From NCBI GenBank assembly GCA_963816985.1, contig CAWFMF010000002.1, positions 1 to 64,000 on the forward strand: DNA of 64,000 nt. Reading direction: 5' to 3'. Made by a program: the position numbers and the translations under genes. Numbering within the stretch: position 1 is the first letter of the stretch; the number at the start of each line of letters is the position of its first letter. The notes under the pieces were generated by a model, which had not been told where the DNA came from, did no database searches, and saw only the letters and a program-made list of their open reading frames with translations. Source of the DNA: JAIVJM01 sp963816985 (GTDB lineage Bacteria > Acidobacteriota > Blastocatellia > Pyrinomonadales > Pyrinomonadaceae). Of the stretch, positions 49,947-59,859 are shown in pieces.

Positions 49947-50393
49947 ATGCGTATTAACCATCTCGCGGTCGCCGTCTCGGCGCTCGCCTACTGGGCGCTC
50001 GGCGCTCTGTGGTACTCGCCGCTGCTGTTCGCGCGCCCCTTCATCACGCTCATGCGCTGGACGCCGGAACAACTGGCGGCGGTCGAAGGGGCGGGCGCAG
50101 GGAGAGAGATCGCGCTCGCGCTCTTGAGCTGCCTCGCCGTCGCTTACGTCTTGGCGCACTTCGTCAAGTACGTCGGCGCGGAGAAGGCTTTGGGGGGCGC
50201 GGGCGTCGGCTTCTGGCTCTGGCTCGGCTTCGTCGCGACGACCAACTCGGCGACCGTCTTGTTCGAGGGCCGCCCCTTCGGCCTCTACCTCATCAACGTC
50301 GGCTACAACCTCGTCGCCTTCCTCGGCATGGGCGCGCTGCTCGCCGTCTGGAAGCGGCGCGAGGCCCGCCAGCACTTCGCCTACCAGAGCTGA
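49947..50393 (+). CDS. DUF1761-domain membrane protein
   Basis: A 148-residue protein with four hydrophobic segments matching the DUF1761 family (HLAVAVSALAYWALGALWYSPLLF, ALALLSCLAVAYVLAHFVKYVGAEKA, VGFWLWLGFVATTNSATVLFEGRPFGLYLINVGYNLVAFLGMGALLAVW). Function unknown. A hairpin repeat starts one base after its stop. Confidence 0.85.
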   Translation: MRINHLAVAVSALAYWALGALWYSPLLFARPFITLMRWTPEQLAAVEGAGAGREIALALLSCLAVAYVLAHFVKYVGAEKALGGAGVGFWLWLGFVATTNSATVLFEGRPFGLYLINVGYNLVAFLGMGALLAVWKRREARQHFAYQS

Positions 50394-50485
50394 GAAGGAA
50401 GGCAAAAGGAAAAAGGTAAAAGGCAAAAGTGAAGAGGCTTCAACACCTCCTTACTTTTGCCTTTTACCTTTTTCCTTTTGCCTTG
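50394..50485. repeat. AAAAGG/CAAAAG-word hairpin repeat
   Basis: Arms of GGCAAAAGG, AAAAAGG, TAAAAGG and CAAAAG words pair over about 40 bp. It begins directly after the DUF1761 stop. Confidence 0.88.
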
Positions 50486-50551
50486 CTCCACGGTCGGGCT
50501 TCCGATTTGTTATGATGTGCAAACAACAAATCGTGCGAAGGGATGTGAGGG

Positions 50552-51217
50552 ATGCCCGCGAAGAATGAAGACCTCCACGGCAACGTGCCCGACAAGGCCG
50601 AGGTCGCGCTGCTCTTGATTGACGTCATCAACGACCTCGAATTCACTGACGGCGAGAAGCTTCTGCGACACGCCCTGCCGATGGCCGAGAAGCTTTCGGA
50701 GCTGAAGCGGCGGGCGAAGGAAGCGAAAGTCCCCGTCATCTACGTCAACGACAACTTCGGCAAGTGGCAGTCCGACTTCAAGAAGATTCTCGCCCACTGT
50801 CTCGAAGAAGACGTGCGGGGCCGCCCGCTCGCCGAGACGTTGAAGCCCGAAGACGAGGACGACTACTTCGTCCTCAAGCCGAAGCACTCCGGCTTCTTCT
50901 CCACGACGCTCGACATCCTCCTCGACTACCTCGGCGTCAAGACCCTCATCCTCACGGGCCTGACCGGCGACATCTGCGTCCTCTTCACCGCGCACGACGC
51001 CTACATGCGCGACTTCAACCTCGTCATCCCCTCGGACTGCGTGGCCTCGACCGACCCCGGCGAGAACGAATACACTCTGGAGAAGATGGCGCGGCTCCTC
51101 GACGCCGACACGCGCCCCTCGACCGAGCTCGACTTCGCCGAACTGAAGAAGCTCGCCGCGCGCGAGCCGGAGGCGAACCCGGAGCCGCAGGCGCAACAGT
51201 TCGCCGCCGAAAATTAA
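50552..51217 (+). CDS. Isochorismatase-family cysteine hydrolase
   Basis: A 221-residue hydrolase of the isochorismatase/nicotinamidase fold. Motifs: LLLIDVINDLEF (catalytic Asp), a lysine within YFVLKPKHSGFF, and LTGLTGDICVLFTAHDAYMRDFNL, with the catalytic cysteine in GDICVLFT. The family cleaves amides or vinyl ethers; which substrate is not visible. There is no N-terminal signal, so it is cytosolic. It follows a repeat hairpin. Confidence 0.9.
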   Translation: MPAKNEDLHGNVPDKAEVALLLIDVINDLEFTDGEKLLRHALPMAEKLSELKRRAKEAKVPVIYVNDNFGKWQSDFKKILAHCLEEDVRGRPLAETLKPEDEDDYFVLKPKHSGFFSTTLDILLDYLGVKTLILTGLTGDICVLFTAHDAYMRDFNLVIPSDCVASTDPGENEYTLEKMARLLDADTRPSTELDFAELKKLAAREPEANPEPQAQQFAAEN

Positions 51218-51246
51218 CCCCCCCGCGCGTCAGTCCCCCGCAGTAG

Positions 51247-51513
51247 ATCATCCTCTTTCTGGCCTCGGTTTACCTGCACGCCTACGGCGGCGCGCAGGAG
51301 TACAATCAAGACCAGTTGGAGCACGGCGGCAAACAGTTGGTCACGGCGTTCGGCTACATGGAGACCTCCCGCTTCTGGTTCGAGTCCTTCCAGAACTGGC
51401 AGAGCGAATTCCTCTCCGTCGCCGCGATGGTCGTCTTCACGGTCTTCCTGCGCCAGCGCGGCTCGCCGGAATCGAAACCGGTCTTCATCCCGCACGGCGA
51501 TACCGAGCGCTGA
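51247..51513 (+). pseudogene. N-terminally truncated DUF6766-like membrane protein
   Basis: The frame carries ASVYLHAYGGAQEYNQDQLEHGGKQLVTAFGYM and FWFESFQNWQSEFLSVAAMVVFTVFLRQRGSPESKPVFIP, a clear match to small DUF6766-type membrane proteins. Upstream, an in-frame TAG at 51244-51246 removes the expected first membrane segment, so the gene lacks its start. It may be a degraded copy or carry another indel. A hairpin repeat starts at its stop. Confidence 0.6.
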
Positions 51514-51514
51514 A

Positions 51515-51606
51515 AGAAGGCAAAAGTAAAAAGGCAAAAGGCAAAAGTGGGAAGGCGCGAACGCCTCTTCACTTTTGCCTTTTGCCTTTTTACTTTTGCC
51601 TTCTTC
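51515..51606. repeat. AAAAGG/CAAAAG-word hairpin repeat
   Basis: Arms with GGCAAAAG and AAAAAGG words pair around a CGCGAACG loop. It fills the gap between two convergent stops (51513 and 51621). Confidence 0.88.
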
Positions 51607-51620
51607 TTTTGCCTTCGGCC

Positions 51621-53397
51621 TTACTCGAACGACTTCATCTGCGGGTTGCGACCGCGCGAGGCGGCGGTGGCGAGTTCGCGCGCGCGCGGGCAGCACGTCA
51701 ATCGCCTTGGCGACCTGCGGGTCGTCGGTGATGAGCACCTGCGTGGCCTTGACCGTGCCGAAGGCGGCGGTCGCGAGGTCGTAGCGCAGTTGCCTTTGGA
51801 CGAACTCGCGCTGGCGGTCGAGCTGCGCCTCGGTCAGCTTGTAGACCTCGTGCTTCGCGGCGACGTAGTCCTTGAACGCCTTGTAGAGCTTGTCGTCCAC
51901 GGTCATGTCGGTCGCTTCGAGGTTGTGCTCGAAGTTCGGCATCCCCTTCGCGGCGTAGTCGTTGAAGCCGCCGACGCGACCGTTGACCAGCTCGCGGGCG
52001 AAGCCGAAGATCGGGTCGAGGAGCCGCACCTGCGGTTGGTTGAGCGTGCGCGCCTTGACGGCCTCGTCGGGCGCGATGCCGCCGCCGCCGTAGATGGTGC
52101 GGCCCGTGTCGGTCTTCGACTCCGGCCCCTTCGGCGCTTCGGTCTTCGCGGCCTCTTCCTCCTGCGCGCCGATGCCGCCACGGTAGATGTAGTCGTAGAA
52201 GCTCGTGTTCGAGTAGTCGCGCTGGATGAGACGGCCCGAAGGCGTGTAGTACTTCGAGGTCGTCAGGGTGAGCGCCGTCCCGTAGTCGAGCGTCATGATG
52301 CTCTGGACGAGCCCCTTGCCGAAGCTGGTCTCGCCGATGATGAGCGCGCGGTCGTGGTCTTGCAGCGCGCCCGCGACAATCTCGGAGGCCGAAGCCGTCC
52401 CGCGATTGACGAGCACGACGAGCGGCGAATTGTCGGGGCTCGCGTTCTCAGACTTGTAGCGGCGCTCCTCGCCGCGCGTCCCGCGACCCTTCTGAGTCAG
52501 GATGGTCTGGCCGTTGGAGAGGAACCTCTCGGCGACTCTCACCGCCTGATCGAGGATGCCGCCGCCGTTGCCCCGGAGGTCGAGGACGAGGCCCGTCATC
52601 CCGCGCCCGCGCAGGAATTCGAGGGCCGAGATGAACTCGTCGGCGGTCGTGTAGTTGAAGCCGCGCGTCATGTCAATGTAGCCGACGCCGGGGCGGATGA
52701 AGTAGGCGTCCGGCACGGTCGGCTGCGGCACGGCGTCGCGCGTGATTTCGACCGTCTCCTTGTTGCCCGTCGAGGCGCGCTCGACCGTCACCTTGACGGC
52801 AGTCCCGCGCGGCCCGCGCAGGCGGTCGCGCACCTCGCCCGAAGGCTTGCCCGCGACGCTCTGCCCGTCAATCTCGATAATCTTGTCGCCGAAGCGGAGG
52901 CCGGCCTTGAAGGCGGGCGTGCTCTCGAAGGTGGCGAGGATGTAGGTGTCGGTCTTGTCGGCGGAGAGCTTCCGGTCGCCGATGGTCGCGCCGATGCCGT
53001 AATACTCCGAGCGCCAGTCGGCGCGCTGCTCTTCAAATTCCTTCGCGTCGTAAAAGTTCGAGTGCGGGTCGAGCGAGCGCAGCATCCCGATGATGGAGGA
53101 CTTGAAGACGCCGTTGTAGTCGAGCTTGCTGCCGTCAACGTGGTTCTCCTGAATGACGGTCAGGGCCTCGGCGAGGTCGGCCTCGACGCCGTCGGTCGCC
53201 TCGGCGGGAGCCGGGCGGCGCGTCCGCGCCGAAGGGCTGTCGGGCGTGCTGCCGTTAGCGCGTCCCGCGTCGGGCCTGCGCGCGGGCGCGTTGGGCGTCG
53301 GCGGTTGTGTGCTGCTCTGTTGAGCGAAGACCAATGCCGGGAGCAAGAGCGCGAGCAGGAGGAAGGTCGCGAGCGCGTTGGAGATTCTCTTTTTCAC
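51621..53397 (-). CDS. S41-family C-terminal processing protease
   Basis: A carboxy-terminal processing protease of the CtpA/Prc type, exported or periplasmic. The GTG at 53395-53397 is preferred (AGAGG nine bases upstream) and starts a signal peptide (KKRISNALATFLLLALLLPA). In order: a linker, an N-terminal S41 part, a PDZ domain (LRFGDKIIEIDGQSVAGKPSGEVRDRLRGPRGT) and the S41 domain with GTASASEIVAGALQDHDRALIIGETSFGKG, holding the catalytic Ser and Lys. The stop is at 51621 only after a one-base shift in a GCGCGCGCG stretch near 51677-51690, where the frame otherwise runs on. About 591 residues. Confidence 0.9.
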
Positions 53398-53543
53398 GGA
53401 GCAAAACCTCTGTTCAAGACCGAGTAAATCGAACGGGCCGGACGGCGCTCGAAAGGCCGCCTCGCCCCGCGTTGAAACCGCCCCGGAAGGGAGGTTGGTG
53501 TAGTGTAATTGATGAGTGCGACGGCGGCAAGGTTGCGCCCCAA

Positions 53544-53630
53544 GAAAAAGGATAAAGGATGAGGGATGAGGGATGAAGGAAAAGACGCTCTTTTTCATCC
53601 TTCATCCCTCATCCCTCATCCCTACTTTTT
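53544..53630. repeat. GGATGA-word hairpin repeat
   Basis: Left arm 53544-53580 (GGATGAGGGATGAGGGATGA) and right arm 53594-53630 pair over about 35 bp. The M61 gene's stop codon (53622-53624) lies in the right arm. Confidence 0.85.
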
Positions 53631-55456
53631 CCCCGTGTACCAAGACTCGCGGATGGCCTTCTGCCCCGCCGTGGCCTGCGGGTCTTCGACTATCTGGAAG
53701 CTGACGGTCGGGCGGCCCGTCATCGTCATCGTCAGTTCGAGCAGGCGGTCGCCGCGAAAGACGGTGAGGGGCACGCGGTCGCCCGCCTTGAAGCGCGCGA
53801 GCTGCGCGGGGAGCGTGGCTTCGGTGACGCGCTCGCCGCCGACGGCGAGCAGGATGTCGCCGTTGGCGAGGACGTTGTAGGAAGGGCTCTCGGCGCTGAC
53901 GCTGGTGATGGGGAGGCCGACGGCGGTCGCCGGAGTGTCCGCCGTGAACTTCACGCCGAGGTCGAAGGGCGGCTCCTCCTTGCGCACGAGCCGGAGGCCC
54001 GCGTAGCCGAGAGCGCGCTCGTATGGGAGTTCCTCCGTGCCCGCGACGTAGCGCGAGAAGAACTCGTCGAAGTCCGACCCGGCCACCGTCTCGACCGATT
54101 GCTGGAAGCCGCCCACGGGCCAGCCCGCTTTGGGGAGCCCGAAGTTTTCAAAGAGGTAGCGGAACACGTCGTCGAGCGACTTGGCGTTGTTCGTCCGCTG
54201 CCGAATCTCCAAGTCGAGGAGCATCGCCCAACAATTCGCCCTTGTTGTAGTAGCTGAAGTTGGCGTTGGCCGACGCCGCGTCGTCGTGCGTGAACCACGT
54301 GTTGATGCTCGACTCCTCGACGGTCAGGATGCGGCGCGCGGGGAGGTTCTGCAAGGTCTTAATCTGTTCGGCGATGGCCTTCAGGTAACGCTCCGGCTTC
54401 CAGACGCCGCCGCGCATGATGTGGAGGGCGCCGTAGTAGCTCGTCATCCCCTCGGAGACGTAGAGGTCGCGCGTCGGGACTTGCCGCGTGTAGTCGAAGG
54501 GGCCGAGGACGCCGGGCCTGAGACGCTTGACGTTCCAGAGGTGGAAGAACTCGTGCGAGGCGACGCCGCGCACGCTGTCCCAACCCTCCTCGGTGTTGCC
54601 CGCCCACTTGCGGCGGTTGATGACGGTCGAGTTCAGGTGTTCGAGCCCGCCGCCTCCGCTGGGAGTCATGTGGTAGATGAAGACGTAGCGTTTGAAGGGC
54701 GCGCCGCCCATCATGTCCACCTGCGAGCGCACCATCGCCTCGTGCTCGCGGCGGAACTGTTCGGTGTCGTAGTTGTGGTTGCCGTAAATCGCAAGCTCGT
54801 AGCGCGCGCCCTTGTAGTCGAAGGTCTGGACGGCTTGGTTCCCGATCTCGAAGGGCGCGTCGGCGAAGGTGTCGTAGTCGGGCGCGGCGTAGGTGAAGGG
54901 TCGGCCCGCGACCGCTTCGAGCCCGGTCGAGATGACCGTCCAGCGCGGCGGCTTCGTAATGGCGAGCGTGACGGGCCGCTCCTTCGCGCCGACGACGTAA
55001 GGGAAAGAGGAGCGGGCCGTTGAAGTAGGCGTGCGTGTCGTCGAGGTGCATTCCGGCGACGCCGATGTCGTTGGCGAACGCCTTGTAGGTGATGCGCACG
55101 GTGCTCGCGCCGCGCGTCTCAATCGTCCACTCGTTGGTCAAAGTCTTCGCGGCGGGGAGCAGTTGCCCGCCCGTCGTCGCGGCGCGGAACTCCTGCACGT
55201 TGCGCGCCGCGTCCACCACCCGGTACGCGCCCGGAACCCACACGGGGAACTGCACCTGCAACTGCGGCGAGGAGACGTTCCCGACCGTCATCGTGACCTC
55301 GAAGAGCCGTGTCGTCGGGCGCGACATGCCAAGCTCGTAAGAGATTTGGAGCGCCGCCGCCTGCCGGGCGTCAGCCGCCGTGAGAGGCAACAGGATGAGG
55401 AGCGCGAGGAGCGCGAGGCGGAGCGGACGGCGGTCGAATGAAGCACAGTTCTTCAT
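53622..55456 (-). CDS. M61-family metallopeptidase, two frameshifts
   Basis: Three minus-strand frames join into one glycyl-aminopeptidase-type M61 protein of about 600 residues. The first (start 55454-55456, GGAGAA upstream, signal peptide KNCASFDRRPLRLALLALLI and so on) covers the N-terminal beta domain. The second, after a shift near 55006-55015, has the catalytic ASHEFFHLWNVKRLRPG (HExxH) and SEGMTSYYGAL (the third ligand). The third, after a shift near 54224-54236, is the C-terminal PDZ-like part ending WYTGKK. All motifs fit; the shifts are in short repetitive stretches. The substrate would be N-terminal glycine or related peptides. Confidence 0.85.
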
Positions 55457-55626
55457 CTTTAAAAAGTTCTCCACAGTTTGAGTGTTCAGTGTCCCGAAGT
55501 CGCGGGAGACGGCACGCCTTGGCCGTCGGCTTCGAGACGGGTCGCAGAGCTGTTGAGGGAAGCGTCGGCGCGCAATATAGCACGCGCGCGGGCGTGGCCA
55601 AAAGACCGTGCGCGGCGGGGCTCGGC

Positions 55627-55656
55627 TTGACGCCCCTTTTGGCACGTCCGTAGAAT
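55627..55656 (+). promoter_or_regulatory. Promoter of the small DNA-binding-like gene
   Basis: TTGACG (55627-55632), an 18-bp spacer and TAGAAT (55651-55656), with the start near 55663 and a leader of about 108 nt. Confidence 0.6.
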
Positions 55657-55770
55657 GAACCCGATTGATTCGTTTCCCAGAACAAAGCGCCGCGCCCGAC
55701 CGTAAGGCCAGCCGGGAGCCCCGAAAGGGCTTCACACGATGCTGGCCGCACAGAGGAGGTTTCTGAAGCG

Positions 55771-56193
55771 ATGAGTAGCAACCCGAACGACCCCAACAAC
55801 CCCGAAGCCATCCTGGAGCCGATAGACGACCTGCTGCTCCCCGAAGGCGACGAACTCCCGCACGGCGAGGAGCGCGCGCGCGTGCGCGACATCGCCTCGC
55901 GCATCCCCGAATCGCTCTCTTCCATCGGGCGCGACATCAGCCGCACCATCGAGCGCGCGCTCTCGGCGAAGGACGATTACGTCGTCGCCGTCAAGGTCTC
56001 GCACGAGGCGCAGGAGCGTCTCGAACAGCTCGTCCAGGCCGGAGTCTTCCGCAGCCGCGCCGAGGCCGCCGCCTTCCTCATTGACGAAGGCATCAAGTCT
56101 CAGAGCGAGCTTTTCGACCGCGTCTCGCTCAAGCTCTCCGAGATCGAACGCCTGCGCGCCGAGCTGCGCGGCATGATCGCGAAGACGGAATAG
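55771..56193 (+). CDS. Hypothetical protein with ribbon-helix-helix-like C-terminus
   Basis: A 140-residue protein; the start has GGAGGTTTCTGAAGCG upstream. After an acidic, proline-rich N-terminus comes IPESLSSIGRDISRTIERALSAKDDYVVAVKVSHEAQERLEQLVQAGVFRSRAEAAAFLIDEGIKSQSELFDRVSLKLSEIERL, which looks like a dimerising helical or ribbon-helix-helix protein. No known family seen. It is followed by a hairpin repeat. Confidence 0.65.
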   Translation: MSSNPNDPNNPEAILEPIDDLLLPEGDELPHGEERARVRDIASRIPESLSSIGRDISRTIERALSAKDDYVVAVKVSHEAQERLEQLVQAGVFRSRAEAAAFLIDEGIKSQSELFDRVSLKLSEIERLRAELRGMIAKTE

Positions 56194-56202
56194 AAGAAAC
56201 GA

Positions 56203-56284
56203 TGAAGTCAGAACGCAGAACGATGAACTGTAAAGACTAAAGGCAGTTTGTTTTTCAGTTCATCGTTCAGCGTTCTGACTTCAG
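56203..56284. repeat. GAACGATGAAC-word hairpin repeat
   Basis: Left arm 56203-56230 and right arm 56256-56284 share the words of the rbfA-nrnA element. It begins ten bases after the previous stop. Confidence 0.85.
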
Positions 56285-56305
56285 ACTTTGGCTTGGAGGT
56301 TTCTC

Positions 56306-57775
56306 TTGTCGTCAACTCTAACGCTGCCGAGCGTCCCGTTTGAGCAGTTCGCGCTCGCGAACGGCCTGCGGGTCGTGCTGAGCGAAGACCACTCGGTGCC
56401 GGTCGTCTCGGTCGCCGTCTACTACGACGTCGGCTCGCGCAACGAGCGCGAGGGCCGCACGGGCTTCGCCCACCTCTTCGAGCACATGATGTTTCAGGGC
56501 TCGGAGAACGTGCCGAAGGCCGGGCACTTCCAGTACATCTTCAATAACGGCGGGACGATGAACGGGACGACCTCCTCGGAGCGCACCAACTACTTCGAGA
56601 CGCTCCCCGCCAACCAGCTCCCGCTCGCGCTGTGGCTCGAATCGGATCGCATGCGCTCGCTGAAGGTGACGCAGGAGAACCTCGACAACCAGCGCGACGC
56701 GGTGAAGGAGGAGAAGCGGCTCAACTACGACAACCGCCCGTACTCGAACGCCTTCCTGCGCTTGAACGAGCTGATCTACCGCAACCCTTCGAACGCGCAC
56801 TCGACCATCGGCTCGATGGAAGACCTCGACGACGCGACCATCGAAGACATCCGCGAATTCTTCCGCATCTACTACGCGCCGAACAACGCCGTGCTGACCA
56901 TCGTCGGCGACTTCGACGCAGGCGTCGCGCGCGGGCTGGTCGAAAAGTATTTCGCCTCCATCCCCGCGCAGCCCGCCCCGCCGCCCGTGGACGTGGACGA
57001 GCCCGCGGAGGTCGCCGCGCGTCACGAACTCTACCGCGATCCCTTCGCGCAGTTGCCCGCCCTGATGCTCGGCTGGAAGGCCCCGGCGCGGCGCACCGAC
57101 GACTTTTACTCGCTCACGCTCGCCAGCGACCTCCTGCTCGATGGCGACAGCTCGCGCCTCTACCAAAGGCTCGTCAAGGGCGACGAGTCGGTCGTCGGCA
57201 TACAGGGCGGCACGGGCGAGCGGCGCGGCCCCTCTTCGCTCTACATCTTCGCCATCCCGAAGCCGGGCCACACGAGCAAGGAGATTAGAAAGAGCATTGA
57301 CGACGAGATAGAGCGGCTCGCGACCGAGGGGCCGAGCGAGGAGGAGATGGAGAAGCTGCGCAACACGATGCTCAACGACGCCGTGCGCGGTCGCCAGTCC
57401 ACGCTCTACCGCGCGCAAAGGCTCGCCGAATACGCGCTCTACGACGGCGACCCGCACTTCCTCAACACCGAACTGGAACGCTACCTCGCCGTCACGCCCG
57501 AAGAGATTAAGGACGCGACGCGACGCTACCTGATGACCGACAATCACTCGCTGATGGAAGTCGTCCCCGTGCATGCCGTCACGGAAGACGCAGCGCCCGC
57601 GACCGCGCAAGGGACAGGCGAGGCCGAAGAGCCCGGCGCGACGCCGCCGCAGGTTCCCACGCCGCCGCCAGCCGACACTCCTTCGAGCACTTCCCCACCG
57701 CTCCCGTCCGAACCGGCGACGCCTTCGACTCCACCGACTCCTGAGCAACCGCCGGACGAGCCCGCGGCGAAGTGA
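56306..57775 (+). CDS. M16-family zinc metallopeptidase (active subunit)
   Basis: The start is a TTG at 56306, with GGAGG seven bases upstream; earlier in-frame starts lack a ribosome site. The 489-residue protein shows the inverted HxxEH zinc motif HLFEH (His56, Glu59, His60) and the later glutamate of the M16 site in LRLNELIYRNPSNAHSTIGSMEDL. Two M16 modules are present, the second reduced. The C-terminal 90 residues are Pro/Ala-rich. Such pairs act as two-part proteases with an inactive partner, here the next gene. Confidence 0.9.
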   Translation: MSSTLTLPSVPFEQFALANGLRVVLSEDHSVPVVSVAVYYDVGSRNEREGRTGFAHLFEHMMFQGSENVPKAGHFQYIFNNGGTMNGTTSSERTNYFETLPANQLPLALWLESDRMRSLKVTQENLDNQRDAVKEEKRLNYDNRPYSNAFLRLNELIYRNPSNAHSTIGSMEDLDDATIEDIREFFRIYYAPNNAVLTIVGDFDAGVARGLVEKYFASIPAQPAPPPVDVDEPAEVAARHELYRDPFAQLPALMLGWKAPARRTDDFYSLTLASDLLLDGDSSRLYQRLVKGDESVVGIQGGTGERRGPSSLYIFAIPKPGHTSKEIRKSIDDEIERLATEGPSEEEMEKLRNTMLNDAVRGRQSTLYRAQRLAEYALYDGDPHFLNTELERYLAVTPEEIKDATRRYLMTDNHSLMEVVPVHAVTEDAAPATAQGTGEAEEPGATPPQVPTPPPADTPSSTSPPLPSEPATPSTPPTPEQPPDEPAAK

Positions 57776-57785
57776 GTCAATCTAT

Positions 57786-57831
57786 CCGCACGCACGGCGT
57801 CTGACTTAATCACCAGACGCCGTGCGTGCGG
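57786..57831 (+). terminator. Strong hairpin terminator after the M16 gene
   Basis: CCGCACGCACGGCGTCTG (57786-57803) pairs perfectly with its complement (57814-57831) and is followed by AGTCTTT. Confidence 0.8.
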
Positions 57832-58057
57832 AGTCTTTACAGGCGCGCGCGGTAGCTGCTTCACATTATCGTTCGTGTGAAGGTAGAATCAGGGAGCGAC
57901 ATCCCCGCAAATGTGGTAAATCGTTCAGACGCCGTGAGAGTTATTTGCGACTGCCACGCGTCTTTGCGCCGCCGCCGTTTGTCACAAACTATAGAGCGGG
58001 GCGGCTTCGACTTTATGTTCGCAATGATGATTTCAAGCTAACGAGTCTCCTTACTAC

Positions 58058-59455
58058 ATGGAAAATCAAACCGAAGATTTCAGACGCGAGCCGCCCGCGC
58101 CGCTGCCGCCGAGGCCGCTCAACTTTCCCGTGCCGGAAGAGTTGACGCTCCCGAACGGCCTTCAGGTCGTCTTCGTCGAAGAAGACCGTCTGCCGCTCGT
58201 CAGCTACCGCCTCGCCTTCCGTTCCGGCGACGCCTTCGATCCGCGAGAGCTGCCCGGACTCACCGACATCATGACGAGCATGCTCGTCGAGGGGACGGAG
58301 ACGCGCACGAGCCGCGAGATCGCCGAGCAGGTGGCGCGCTTCGGCGCGAACCTGAGCGCCGGCGCTTCCGCCGACTACTCGACCGTCGCCGCCTCGACTC
58401 TTTCGGCCTACGCGACGGAAGTGCTCGAACTGCTCGCCGACGTGACGCTCCGGCCCTCGTTCCCCGAAGACGAGCTGGAGCTGTCGAAGGCCAACGCGCA
58501 GCAGAACCTCATCGCGCAACGCGCGCAGCCTTCGTTTCTCGCCACCGAGGCGCTCGCCCGCGTCCTCTTCGGCCAGCACCCCTACGGCGTCGTCTCGCCC
58601 TCGCCCGAATCCATCGAGGCGATGACGCGCGAGAAGATGATCGAGTTCCACCGCGCCCGCTTCGTCCCCAACAACGCCGTCCTCTTCATCGCCGGAGACG
58701 TGAACCGCGCGGAGATGACGCGCCGCGTCGAAGAGCACTTCAGCGGCTGGCAGAGGGGCGAAGTCATCGAGCCGCGCTTCCCCGCCCCGCCCGAAGCGCG
58801 CGACGGACGCACCGCCTACGTCGTCAACCGCCCCGGCTCCGCCCAGACCAACATCGTCGTCGCCAACCTCGGCATCAAGCGCACGCACCCGGACTACTTC
58901 CCCCTGCTCGTGATGCACACCATCCTCGGCGCGACGGCCTCGGCCCGCCTCTTCATGAACCTGCGCGAAGAGAAGGGCTACACCTACGGGGCCTACACGA
59001 CCCTCGACGCGCGCCGCCACGCGGGCAGCTTCCGCGCGACGACCGAAGTCCGCACGGCTGTTACGGGCGCGTCGCTCAAAGAGATTTTCTACGAACTGAA
59101 TCGCATCCGCGACGAAGACGTTTCCGAGAAGGAACTGCGCGACGCCATCGCCTACCTGACGGGCATCTTCCCCATCCGTCTAGAGACGCAGGAGGGCTTG
59201 GTTGACCAGTTCGTGCAGATTAAGATGCACGGGCTTCCGGCGGACTACCTCCAGACCTACCGGGAGCGCATCCAGCGCATCACGGTCGAGGAGGTGCGGC
59301 GCGTCGCGAACGCCTACGTCACGCCGGAGCGCGCGGCGCTCGTCGTCGTCGGCGACGCCTCGGAGATACGCGAGCAGGTCGCGCCCTACGCCGAGCGCGT
59401 CGAGGACTTCGACAGCGGCGCGGGCCAGCCCGTCGGCGAGGGCGCGGGCGTTTAG
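58058..59455 (+). CDS. M16-family partner subunit (non-catalytic)
   Basis: A 465-residue protein with the same fold as the previous gene but without the zinc motif: where HxxEH should be, GLTDIMTSMLVEGTE stands. It keeps the M16 fold elements (LSAGASADYSTVAASTLSAYATEVLELLADVTLRPSFPEDELELSKANAQQNL and SARLFMNLREEKGYTYGAYTTL). Together with the active subunit 282 bp upstream it probably forms a heterodimeric M16 protease. The 5' region between them has its own terminator and space for a promoter. Confidence 0.88.
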   Translation: MENQTEDFRREPPAPLPPRPLNFPVPEELTLPNGLQVVFVEEDRLPLVSYRLAFRSGDAFDPRELPGLTDIMTSMLVEGTETRTSREIAEQVARFGANLSAGASADYSTVAASTLSAYATEVLELLADVTLRPSFPEDELELSKANAQQNLIAQRAQPSFLATEALARVLFGQHPYGVVSPSPESIEAMTREKMIEFHRARFVPNNAVLFIAGDVNRAEMTRRVEEHFSGWQRGEVIEPRFPAPPEARDGRTAYVVNRPGSAQTNIVVANLGIKRTHPDYFPLLVMHTILGATASARLFMNLREEKGYTYGAYTTLDARRHAGSFRATTEVRTAVTGASLKEIFYELNRIRDEDVSEKELRDAIAYLTGIFPIRLETQEGLVDQFVQIKMHGLPADYLQTYRERIQRITVEEVRRVANAYVTPERAALVVVGDASEIREQVAPYAERVEDFDSGAGQPVGEGAGV

Positions 59456-59514
59456 AAGAGTTAAGACGGAATCAAACCTTAAGAAGAAGGAACAACGGAG
59501 AGGAATCGGACAAC

Positions 59515-59823
59515 ATGACACTGGTAGGAACGTGGAATTTGGAAGTGGCGACGCCCTTCGGCAAGCACCCGGCGACGCTCGTCTTTGAAGGGACGGGCGG
59601 AGCCCTCAACGGTCACATCAACTCGCGCCTCGGCGACGCGCCGCTCGGAGATTTGAGCGTCGGCGACGACAACAGCTTCAACGCCACCGTCTCGCTCGAC
59701 TTTCAAGGCAAGCCCTACGACGCCAACATCAACGGACAGGTGAACGGCGACGAAATCGGCGGCGTCATCAAAGTCAAAATCGCCATCGCCCCGCCCATCA
59801 AATACACCGGCACGCGCGCCTGA
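59515..59823 (+). CDS. Small hypothetical beta-barrel-like protein
   Basis: A 102-residue protein: MTLVGTWNLEVATPFGKHPATLVFEGTGGALNGHINSRLGDAPLGDL and SLDFQGKPYDANINGQVNGDEIGGVIKVKIA. The alternating polar/apolar pattern suggests a lipocalin-like or FABP-like barrel. Function unknown. It follows the M16 partner gene by 59 bp and is probably cotranscribed with it. Confidence 0.6.
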   Translation: MTLVGTWNLEVATPFGKHPATLVFEGTGGALNGHINSRLGDAPLGDLSVGDDNSFNATVSLDFQGKPYDANINGQVNGDEIGGVIKVKIAIAPPIKYTGTRA

Positions 59824-59859
59824 CATTCAAGAAGCAAGAGGGCAGCGCCTTCATCAACT

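Noticed and set aside
51547..53427. A 626-codon frame antisense to the S41 protease
   Set aside because: No motif, Val/Arg/Asp-rich throughout, and the S41 and PDZ motifs on the minus strand are unambiguous.
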